Shown: positions 57,467 through 64,000 of the stretch, piece after piece
How the letters are laid out: the number at the start of each line of letters is the position of its first letter
How positions within the stretch are numbered: position 1 is the stretch's first letter
NCBI RefSeq assembly: GCF_014648395.1
Contig: NZ_BMRA01000010.1
Coordinates: forward strand, 1 to 64,000
Direction: 5' to 3'
Length of the DNA stretch: 64,000 bases
Source of the DNA: Micromonospora fulviviridis
GTDB lineage: Bacteria; Actinomycetota; Actinomycetes; Mycobacteriales; Micromonosporaceae
Made by a program: the position numbers and the translations under genes
Notes under the pieces: generated by a model
What the model saw: the letters and a program-made list of their open reading frames with translations, nothing else
What the model was told of the DNA's origin: nothing
Database searches by the model: none

Positions 57467-59983
57467 ATGGATGGAGACGATGTGGTCACTGACACCCTGC
57501 CGCTTGCCGAGCTGGTCGCGAGCGGGCTCCGCGTCCTGGTCGCGGCCAATGACGCGGGGTTGAGACTCACCACCCTCCGCGGCTCCCGCACCGTCCTGCG
57601 GATCCGCCTGGGGGTGACCGTCGGTGGCCGCGACCTCGCCGCCGAGAGCCGCTTCGTGCGCGCATCGACGCGCAGCATCAAAGAGACGATGACGCCCTGG
57701 TCGGGGAAGTCGACGACACCGCGCACGTGGACGCACGAGGAGCTGACGGTGACGCTCGCGGATGCGAGCGACCGCGAGTGGTGCATCGACGTCCGGGTCG
57801 CCGCCGATGGAGTCGCCCTCCGCTACGGGATCCCCGACCTGCGGGGGCTGAGCACCCTCGACGGCGAAGCGACCGCCCTCGAGCTCGACGGGTTCGAACG
57901 CGCGTGGCTGCTCGCCTATCAGACCTGGTACGAGACCCCTCGATTCGGGCGGGACATCCCCCACCTGGCCAGCGGCGCCTACGGGTTTCCCGCGCTCCTG
58001 CGCGGACGGGACGGCGAACACGTCCTCATCACGGAGTCCGGCATCGACGGGCGCTACAGCGGCGCACACGCCGTCGTCGACGCGGCGGAAGGCGTGCTCG
58101 CCTTCCAGCGGGCGGACGCCGTCACCGAGATCGCGCGCGGCGCCATCACGCCCTGGCGGGTCTTCGTCGTGGGCGGGATCGCCGACGTCGTGGAGAGCGT
58201 CTTCGTCGACGAGCTCGCGCCCGCCCAGCACCGATCCGTCCAGGACGCCGGCTGGGTGCGGCCGGGTCGCGCCGCCTGGTCGTGGTGGTCGGACTTCTAC
58301 TCCGGGGCCCAGGTGGAGGCGCAGAAGCACTTCGTCGACGTCGCGGCCCGGCTCGGCTGGGAGCACCTCCTCATCGACTGCGGCTGGGAGGAGACCTGGG
58401 TCCCCGAGATCGTGTCGTACGCCAGCCGATTCGGCATCCAGGTCCACCTGTGGACCGTGTGGCACGACCTCGACGGGCCGGCGAAGCTCGCACGCCTCGC
58501 CCTGTGGCGGTCGTGGGGCGTCGCCGGCATCAAGGTCGACTTCATGGAGTCGGAGTCCAAGGACCGCTACCGCTGGTACGACTCCATCCTTCAGGAGACT
58601 GCGCGTCTCGGGTTGATGGTGAACTTCCACGGGTCCGTCATCCCGCGCGGCTGGGCGCGGACCTGGCCCCAGGTGATCGGCTACGAAGCGGTCCGCGGAT
58701 CCGAGTACTACGTCTTCTACAACGACACCCCGTTGACGGCCGGGCACAACGTCATCCAGCCGTTCACCCGCAACGTCGTCGGCGGGATGGACTACACGCC
58801 GGTGGCCTTCACGGCGCCGGGACGGTCGACCAGCGACGGGCACGAGCTCGCGCTCAGCGTCGCGTTCGAGTGCGGCATCACCCATTTCGCCGACAGCGTG
58901 GACGCGTACGTCGAGCGTCCGCTCGTCGCCCGCTTCCTGGCGGAACTCGCTCCGAGCTGGGAAGAGACCCGCCTGCTCGCAGGGACACCCGACACCGAGG
59001 CGGTCGTGGCGCGCCGCTCCGGCGATCGCTGGTTCGTCGGAGGAATCGCGACCGGCCCCGCCCGCACCGTGGAGGTCCCGCTCGACCGGCTCGGCGGTGG
59101 ACCCTTCGACGCGTGGATCGTCGGCGACGCCCGCACGGAGGACGGCCGCGGCCTGACCGAGAGGAGCGCGACGGTCGAGCAGATCTTCACCGTCCCGGTC
59201 AGCCGGGACGGCGGCTTCGTCGCCATCCTGACACCGGCCGGCGGAGACGCGTTCCGCGCGGCACCCGTCGAGCCGGCGGCTCCTCCCGTCGTGTCCGCCG
59301 AGCTCGTCGAGCTCGACGAAGACGGGCGAGCCGAGATCGTCGCCCCGGACGCGGTGTCGGTGCGGGTGGGGCCCGGCTGGCGTGCGACTCCCCGGCGCTC
59401 TGGTCGGTGGGACATCCAGGCGCCCGCTGATCTTCCGCCGGGCGCATTGGGCGTCGTCACGGTGGAGGGCCCCGTTACCCGCGGAGTCCCGACGGTCCGC
59501 CCCGTCCGGGCCGTCCGCCCGCTCTCCGGCATCGCGCCGCTGTCCTCCCTTCCGATGCTCGCGTTCCGCAACGAGAGCGGACCCGTCGAGCGGGACATGA
59601 GCAACGGCGGGGGCAACCCCGGGGACGGGCGCCGCATGTCGATAGCCGGACAGGAGTACGACACCGGCCTGGGCATGTCGTCGCCGGCGGAGGCGCACTT
59701 TCACCTCGGCGGACGTGGGGAACGGTTCGACGGCGTGGTCGGCATCGACGACGAGACACCGGCGACGGCGGCCGCGGCGATCGTCGAGGCCGACGGGACG
59801 GTGCTGTTCCGCGTCGACCTGACCGCCGGAGCCCCGGCCGTCCCCTTCCGAATCGACATCACCGGCTGCCGCACGCTGACGCTGCGCACCGAGCCGAGCT
59901 CCGAGTCGGCCGCCCACATCGACTGGGCGAACCCCACCCTCACCGCCCGCACCCTGTCGTGCCCACAGCAGTCCGGTCACTGA
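57467..59983 (+). CDS. GH97-family α-glucosidase/α-galactosidase with C-terminal NPCBM domain
   Basis: An 838-residue enzyme without a signal peptide, so probably cytoplasmic. It has an N-terminal β-supersandwich (residues 1-250), then a TIM barrel starting RAAWSWWSDFYSGAQVEAQK, with LGWEHLLIDCGWEETWVPEI, GVAGIKVDFMESE (D358 candidate nucleophile of the retaining GH97 type) and FHGSVIPRGWARTWPQVIG. A C-terminal β domain leads to an NPCBM carbohydrate-binding module (about 690-838, YDTGLGMSSPAEAHFHL). The substrate is probably an α-galactoside or α-glucoside. It heads an operon with ABC transport genes and GH36. ATG 57467 is used; GTG codons shortly after are alternatives. Confidence 0.85.
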   Translation: MDGDDVVTDTLPLAELVASGLRVLVAANDAGLRLTTLRGSRTVLRIRLGVTVGGRDLAAESRFVRASTRSIKETMTPWSGKSTTPRTWTHEELTVTLADASDREWCIDVRVAADGVALRYGIPDLRGLSTLDGEATALELDGFERAWLLAYQTWYETPRFGRDIPHLASGAYGFPALLRGRDGEHVLITESGIDGRYSGAHAVVDAAEGVLAFQRADAVTEIARGAITPWRVFVVGGIADVVESVFVDELAPAQHRSVQDAGWVRPGRAAWSWWSDFYSGAQVEAQKHFVDVAARLGWEHLLIDCGWEETWVPEIVSYASRFGIQVHLWTVWHDLDGPAKLARLALWRSWGVAGIKVDFMESESKDRYRWYDSILQETARLGLMVNFHGSVIPRGWARTWPQVIGYEAVRGSEYYVFYNDTPLTAGHNVIQPFTRNVVGGMDYTPVAFTAPGRSTSDGHELALSVAFECGITHFADSVDAYVERPLVARFLAELAPSWEETRLLAGTPDTEAVVARRSGDRWFVGGIATGPARTVEVPLDRLGGGPFDAWIVGDARTEDGRGLTERSATVEQIFTVPVSRDGGFVAILTPAGGDAFRAAPVEPAAPPVVSAELVELDEDGRAEIVAPDAVSVRVGPGWRATPRRSGRWDIQAPADLPPGALGVVTVEGPVTRGVPTVRPVRAVRPLSGIAPLSSLPMLAFRNESGPVERDMSNGGGNPGDGRRMSIAGQEYDTGLGMSSPAEAHFHLGGRGERFDGVVGIDDETPATAAAAIVEADGTVLFRVDLTAGAPAVPFRIDITGCRTLTLRTEPSSESAAHIDWANPTLTARTLSCPQQSGH

Positions 59984-60007
59984 CGGCCGGCATATCAAGG
60001 AGAACCC

Positions 60008-61273
60008 ATGCACAGGAGATTGCTCATCGCACCGGCGATCATCGCCGCGGCGGCCCTTCTCACCGCCTGTTCCAACGGGAACACCGGTGGTGACTCGAAC
60101 GAGAAGGTGACCCTCACCTACGGAGTCTGGGCGGGAACCCAGACTCCGGCGATGAAGGAGATCGCCGCCGCGTTCACCAAGGAGAACCCGAACATCACGG
60201 TCAAGGTCGAAGAGCGCCCCTGGCCGGAGTACTGGTCCACCCTCCAGACCGGCGCGGCCGGCGGCACCGCTCCCGACGCCTTCTGGATGCTCGCGCAGAA
60301 CATCCGGCCCTACGCCTCGGGCGGTCAGCTCCTGGACGTCTCCGACGAGATCAAGAAGGAGAAGGTCGACCTGAGCAAGTACCCGAAGGCCGTGCTCGAC
60401 CTGTACGACCAGGGCGACGGCAAGATCTACGGCCTGCCGAAGGACGTCGACACCAACGCGGTGTGGTTCAACAAGGCGATCTTCGACAAGGCGGGCGTCG
60501 CCCACCCGTCGGCGAACTGGACGTGGGACGACTTCCGTGCGACCGCCAAGAAGCTCACCGATCCGGCCGCCGGTGTGTGGGGCGTCGCCGCTCCGATCGA
60601 CTACCAGGGCGGCTACTACAACACGATCTTCCAGGCCGGTGGCCAGGTCATCTCGGACGACGGCAAGACGGCCGAGATCGACAGCCCCAAGGCGCAGAAG
60701 GGGATCGAGTTCTGGACGAACCTCCAGGCGGACAAGTCGTCGCCGACGCTGAAGCAGCTGTCGGACACCGAGGCCGAGACGATGTTCGAGCAGGGCAAGG
60801 TCGCCATGTACATGTCGGGCGCCTACTGGGCGCTGAAGCTCTACCAGAACAAGCAGATCGCCGCGAACGTCGATGTCGCCCCGCTCCCGGTCGGCGAGAA
60901 GCGCGCCACCGTCACCAGCGGCATCGTGAACGTCGGCTTCGCCGGAACCAAGCACCCGGACGCGGTGAAGAAGTTCCTGCTGTTCGCCAGCGGCAAGGAG
61001 GCGGCGGAGATCCAGGCCAAGTCGGGTGCCGTGCTCCCCGCGTACGAAGGCGGTGAGAAGGCCTGGATGGCGGCGATGCCGGAGTTCAAGAACCTCCAGG
61101 TGTTCATCGACGCCAAGGAGTATTCGGTCCCGCTGCCGGTCCAGGGCAACGCCGCCGAGTGGCAGGGCGACCAGACCAAGTACCTCACCGGCGCGTGGGA
61201 GGGCACCACCAGCGTCGCCGACGCGACCAAGCAGTACGCGGGCGCGATCGACAAGGTCCTGGCCGAGAAGTAA
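60008..61273 (+). CDS. Sugar ABC transporter substrate-binding lipoprotein
   Basis: A 421-residue family 1 extracellular solute-binding protein. Signal peptide with lipobox LTAC (Cys21), so membrane-anchored. Typical family features: TLTYGVWAGTQTPAMKEIA, PDAFWMLAQN, KIYGLPKDVDTNAVWFNK, TMFEQGKVAMYMSGAYW. AAGGAGA sits 5 bases before the ATG. Its TAA overlaps the next ATG. It captures an oligosaccharide or glycoside for the two downstream permeases. Confidence 0.93.
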   Translation: MHRRLLIAPAIIAAAALLTACSNGNTGGDSNEKVTLTYGVWAGTQTPAMKEIAAAFTKENPNITVKVEERPWPEYWSTLQTGAAGGTAPDAFWMLAQNIRPYASGGQLLDVSDEIKKEKVDLSKYPKAVLDLYDQGDGKIYGLPKDVDTNAVWFNKAIFDKAGVAHPSANWTWDDFRATAKKLTDPAAGVWGVAAPIDYQGGYYNTIFQAGGQVISDDGKTAEIDSPKAQKGIEFWTNLQADKSSPTLKQLSDTEAETMFEQGKVAMYMSGAYWALKLYQNKQIAANVDVAPLPVGEKRATVTSGIVNVGFAGTKHPDAVKKFLLFASGKEAAEIQAKSGAVLPAYEGGEKAWMAAMPEFKNLQVFIDAKEYSVPLPVQGNAAEWQGDQTKYLTGAWEGTTSVADATKQYAGAIDKVLAEK

Positions 61274-62223
61274 TGAGGGCCACACTCGACCGGCCGGGGC
61301 GGCAGCAGCGCCGTCCCGGCCCCACCTCGCCCCCGCGCCTCCGCCGCCGCCGGAACCGCATCGACTGGTGGGCCATCCCGATGATCGTGCCGGCTTTCAT
61401 CGGGCTCGCCGCGCTGTATCTCTGGCCGTTCCTCTCGACCTTCGTCAAGAGCTTCATGAAGGTGCCCGTCTTCGGCCCCGGAACGTTTACCGGCGTCGAC
61501 AACTACACGAAGCTGCTGAGCGACGAGGACTTCTGGCGTGCTCTCGGCAACTCCGCCCGGTACACCCTCCTCGTCCTCCTCGGCATCCCGATCGCGATCG
61601 TCCTGGCGGCCCTGATCGAACAGGCCGCGAAGGGACGCACCCTCTACCGGGTGCTGTTCTTCCTCCCCGTCGTGACCCTCCCGGTGGCTGTAGGGATGGT
61701 CTGGCGGTTCATCCTCAACGGCGACTTCGGCATCCTGAACTACCTGCTCTCCCTCGTGGGCGTCCCCGGCGAGTACTGGGTCGCGGACGACCGGTTCACG
61801 ATCTACGCCTTCGCCGTCGTCGGCATCTGGATGGGCCTCGGGGTCAACCTGATCATCCTCGGCGCCGGGCTGCAGAGCATCCCGGTCGAGCTCTACGAAG
61901 CGTCGGCCGTCGACGGGGCCGGGCGCATCCGCCAGTTCTTCTCGATAACGCTGCCGCTGCTGAGCCCCAGCGTCTTCTTCGTCACCGTGCTCACGATCAT
62001 CAGCGCGCTGCAGATGTTCGACCTGGTCTTCGTGATGCTCGGCAGCGTGAACAACACCGCCATCGACGGGTCCAAGACCATCGTCTATCTCTTCTACGAG
62101 GCGGCGTTCGTCCAGTTCAAGCAGGGGTACGGCGCGGCCATCGCGATCGTGTTGCTCGTCATCATCATGATCGCGACGGCGATCCAGTTCCGCCTGCAGA
62201 GGAGGTGGGTGAACTATGACTGA
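61273..62223 (+). CDS. Sugar ABC transporter permease (MalF/UgpA-like)
   Basis: A 316-residue protein with a basic cytoplasmic start (RRPGPTSPPRLRRRRNRIDW) and six transmembrane helices. The EAA loop reads YEASAVDGAGRIRQFFSITL, the coupling site for the ATPase. Start ATG overlaps the binding protein stop (TAATG). No ATP-binding subunit is encoded in the visible operon, so a shared ATPase of the MsiK type elsewhere is likely. Confidence 0.92.
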   Translation: MRATLDRPGRQQRRPGPTSPPRLRRRRNRIDWWAIPMIVPAFIGLAALYLWPFLSTFVKSFMKVPVFGPGTFTGVDNYTKLLSDEDFWRALGNSARYTLLVLLGIPIAIVLAALIEQAAKGRTLYRVLFFLPVVTLPVAVGMVWRFILNGDFGILNYLLSLVGVPGEYWVADDRFTIYAFAVVGIWMGLGVNLIILGAGLQSIPVELYEASAVDGAGRIRQFFSITLPLLSPSVFFVTVLTIISALQMFDLVFVMLGSVNNTAIDGSKTIVYLFYEAAFVQFKQGYGAAIAIVLLVIIMIATAIQFRLQRRWVNYD

Positions 62224-63103
62224 GATCGAACTCGCCACCCCGCGCGTGCGGAACGGCGGCCGACGGAGCCCGCGGCGCCGCTCCGTGAGCAGCCGAGGCC
62301 AGTGGCGGATCCACCTCATCCTGATCGTCGCCGCGACGCTCATGGTCGTGCCGTTCGTCTGGCAGATCCTCACCGCGTTCAAGACCTCCAACGAGGTGGC
62401 CTCCCTCCCGCCGACGATCGTCCCCGCGACCCCGAGCCTCGTCGGCTTCGACACGTTCTTCGCGTCGGTCCCGTTCTGGGCCCAGTTCACGGTGTCGGCG
62501 ACCTCGCTCGCGCTCCGCGTCGCCGGGCAGGTTCTCGTGGCCGCGCTCGCCGGCTACGCCTTCGCCCGGCTCCGGTTCCCCGGCCGCAACGTGATCTTCG
62601 CGCTCTTCGTGCTCATGCTGATGGTGCCGAGCCAGCTGTTCGTGCTCGGCCAGTTCGACATCATGAAGGAGCTGGGACTCCTCAACACGGTCCCCGCGCT
62701 CGCCATCCCCGGCGTCTTCAGCGCCTTCGGCACCTTCCTCATGCGGCAGGCGTTCATCACGATGCCGAAGGAGTACGAGGAGGCCGCGCAGCTCGACGGC
62801 GCCGGGACTCTGCGGATCTTCTGGCGCGTGATGCTGCCGATGGCGCGACCCATGCTCGCCGCTCTCGCCGTGCTCACCTCCCTGTACTCCTGGAACGACC
62901 TGCTCTGGCCGCTGATCGTCACGCCGGCCGGCGACAACCGCCCGCTCACGGTCGGCCTGGCGAGCATGCAGGGACAGTTCGGCACCGACTACCCCGCCCT
63001 GATGGCCGGGGCGCTCATCTGCACCCTCCCCCTCGTCATCGTCTTCATCGTCCTGCAGCGACAGTTCTTCGCCGGCATCGCCAGCAGCGGATTGAAGGGA
63101 TAG
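62216..63103 (+). CDS. Sugar ABC transporter permease (MalG/UgpE-like)
   Basis: A 295-residue protein overlapping the preceding gene by 8 bases. Basic N-terminus, six helices, EAA loop YEEAAQLDGAGTLRIFWRVM, then LPMARPMLAALAVL and WNDLLWPL typical of MalG-type partners. Completes the transmembrane pair with the previous gene. Confidence 0.92.
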   Translation: MTEIELATPRVRNGGRRSPRRRSVSSRGQWRIHLILIVAATLMVVPFVWQILTAFKTSNEVASLPPTIVPATPSLVGFDTFFASVPFWAQFTVSATSLALRVAGQVLVAALAGYAFARLRFPGRNVIFALFVLMLMVPSQLFVLGQFDIMKELGLLNTVPALAIPGVFSAFGTFLMRQAFITMPKEYEEAAQLDGAGTLRIFWRVMLPMARPMLAALAVLTSLYSWNDLLWPLIVTPAGDNRPLTVGLASMQGQFGTDYPALMAGALICTLPLVIVFIVLQRQFFAGIASSGLKG

Positions 63104-63105
63104 AG

Positions 63106-64000
63106 ATGCCCCCCGCACCGGACATCGTCCACCTCAGGCGCGGCGGCGTCAGCGTCGTCGTCGACCTCACCGGCGGGCGTCTCCCGCGCATCCTGCACTG
63201 GGGAGCCGACCTCGGCGCCCTCGACCACGACCAGCTCGCCGACCTGCGATCCGCCACGCTTCCGACCATCGGCGACAGCGCGGTGACGTACCCGCAGCCC
63301 GTGCCGGTCATCCCGCAGCTCGCCGAAGGGTGGCTCGGCCGTCCGGGTGTCACGGGGAACCGCGCCGGGCGGGCGTTCGCGCCGTGGTTCCGCGATGCCG
63401 CCCACACCACCACCGACGACCAGGTCGAGAGCGTGGCCACCGACCCCGAGTCCGCGCTCCGGGTCGCGCTCCGGCTCGACCTGAGCCCGGAAGGTGTGCT
63501 GTCGCTCTCCGCCGAGCTGCGCAACGAGGGGTCGGGGCCGTACGCGCTCGACGGCGTCGAGCCGGCGCTGCCGCTCCCGGACACGGCTGGCGAGCTGCTC
63601 GACCTCAGCGGCCGGTGGGCCCTGGAGCGCGTGCCGCAGCGCCATCCCTTCCCGATCGGGACCTGGCTGCGCGAGAGCCGGGGCGGCAAACCCGGACTCG
63701 ACCACTCCACCCTCTTCGCCGCGGGCGAGGCGGGGTTCGGGTTCGAGCGTGGCGCGGTGTGGACGGCGCACCTCGCCTGGAGCGGCAACCAGCTCGTCGC
63801 CGCGGAACGGACCCCCGCCGGCACCCGGCACCTGCGCGCGCGCGAGATCCTGCTCTCCGGCGAGGTCACCCTCCAGCCCGGCGAGTCCTACGCCGCCCCG
63901 ACGGTCCACGGCGTGTGGGGCGACGGCCTGAACGAGGTCACCGACCGGATGCACCGGATGCTCCGTGCCCGTCCTCAGCACCCGAGCTCGGCCAGGCCGG
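63106..64000 (+). CDS. GH36-like α-galactosidase, N-terminal part (cut by window edge)
   Basis: ATG 63106 lies 2 bases after the permease stop with AAGGGATAGAG upstream. The 298 visible residues are the N-terminal supersandwich of GH36 α-galactosidases: LPRILHWGADLG near the start, DGVEPALPLPDTAGELLDL, RHPFPIGTWLRESRGGKPG, and YAAPTVHGVWGDGLNEVTDR just before the barrel. The catalytic (α/β)8 part is outside the window. With GH97 and the transporter this indicates uptake and intracellular hydrolysis of α-galactosides such as raffinose-family sugars. Confidence 0.85.
   Translation, partial: MPPAPDIVHLRRGGVSVVVDLTGGRLPRILHWGADLGALDHDQLADLRSATLPTIGDSAVTYPQPVPVIPQLAEGWLGRPGVTGNRAGRAFAPWFRDAAHTTTDDQVESVATDPESALRVALRLDLSPEGVLSLSAELRNEGSGPYALDGVEPALPLPDTAGELLDLSGRWALERVPQRHPFPIGTWLRESRGGKPGLDHSTLFAAGEAGFGFERGAVWTAHLAWSGNQLVAAERTPAGTRHLRAREILLSGEVTLQPGESYAAPTVHGVWGDGLNEVTDRMHRMLRARPQHPSSARP

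Noticed and set aside
57386..61285. A 1299-residue open frame on the minus strand opposite GH97 and the binding protein
   Set aside because: It mirrors two well-recognised plus-strand genes, lacks a ribosome site and family motifs, and is Arg/Gly/Val/Asp-rich as expected from antisense of GC-rich codons.

Overview
The window is high-GC DNA with GTG and ATG starts, dense overlapping operons, ricin/LamG/RHS secreted proteins, and IS630, IS481 and ISL3 remnants. This points to a filamentous actinobacterium. I favour Micromonosporaceae, but that is inference and I see no rRNA, tRNA or marker gene that fixes it.

Layout. (1) 0.3-2.1 kb: a divergent pair, made of a secreted protein with two near-identical repeats and a membrane-anchored XRE-type regulator whose ectodomain resembles those repeats. 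(2) 2.6-29.9 kb: one tightly coupled plus-strand operon of about 20 genes encoding an extracellular contractile injection system (eCIS, phage-tail-like). It holds a Pvc16-type cap protein, two sheath/tube pairs, a LysM tube adaptor with a cysteine-rich tail, gpD-like hub, gpV-like spike, gp25, baseplate J, a P2 gpI-like protein, an AAA+ ATPase, two very large fibre/baseplate-like proteins, a membrane-segment protein, a coiled-coil protein and a last gene that looks like cargo (disordered leader plus a His-rich nuclease-like C-terminus). (3) 29.9-43 kb: accessory DNA. It contains a frameshifted IS630, a truncated IS481, an integrase tail fused to an ISL3 transposase tail, a broken cbrC-like gene, a ricin-lectin scrap, dispersed intergenic repeats, several hypothetical genes, and two coupled sets of very small genes. 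(4) 43.1-54.5 kb: a 3678-residue secreted RHS polymorphic toxin (DNRLRE, LamG domains, a ricin lectin inserted in one LamG, RHS/YD repeats, HINT, HNH-like tip) followed 5 bp later by a presumed immunity gene. (5) 54.5-57.3 kb: scraps, a cold-shock-domain protein, the most complete repeat copy and an SDR gene with an eroded cofactor-binding N-terminus. (6) 57.5-64 kb: an alpha-galactoside/alpha-glucoside utilisation operon (GH97, sugar ABC binding lipoprotein, two permeases, GH36 cut by the window edge) without its own ATPase.

Functionally the window combines two weapon systems, a contractile injector with its cargo and an RHS toxin/immunity pair. They are separated by mobile-element debris and followed by a metabolic island. 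A roughly 460-bp intergenic repeat recurs in whole or part at five places, including just upstream of the eCIS operon. I know of no family it belongs to.
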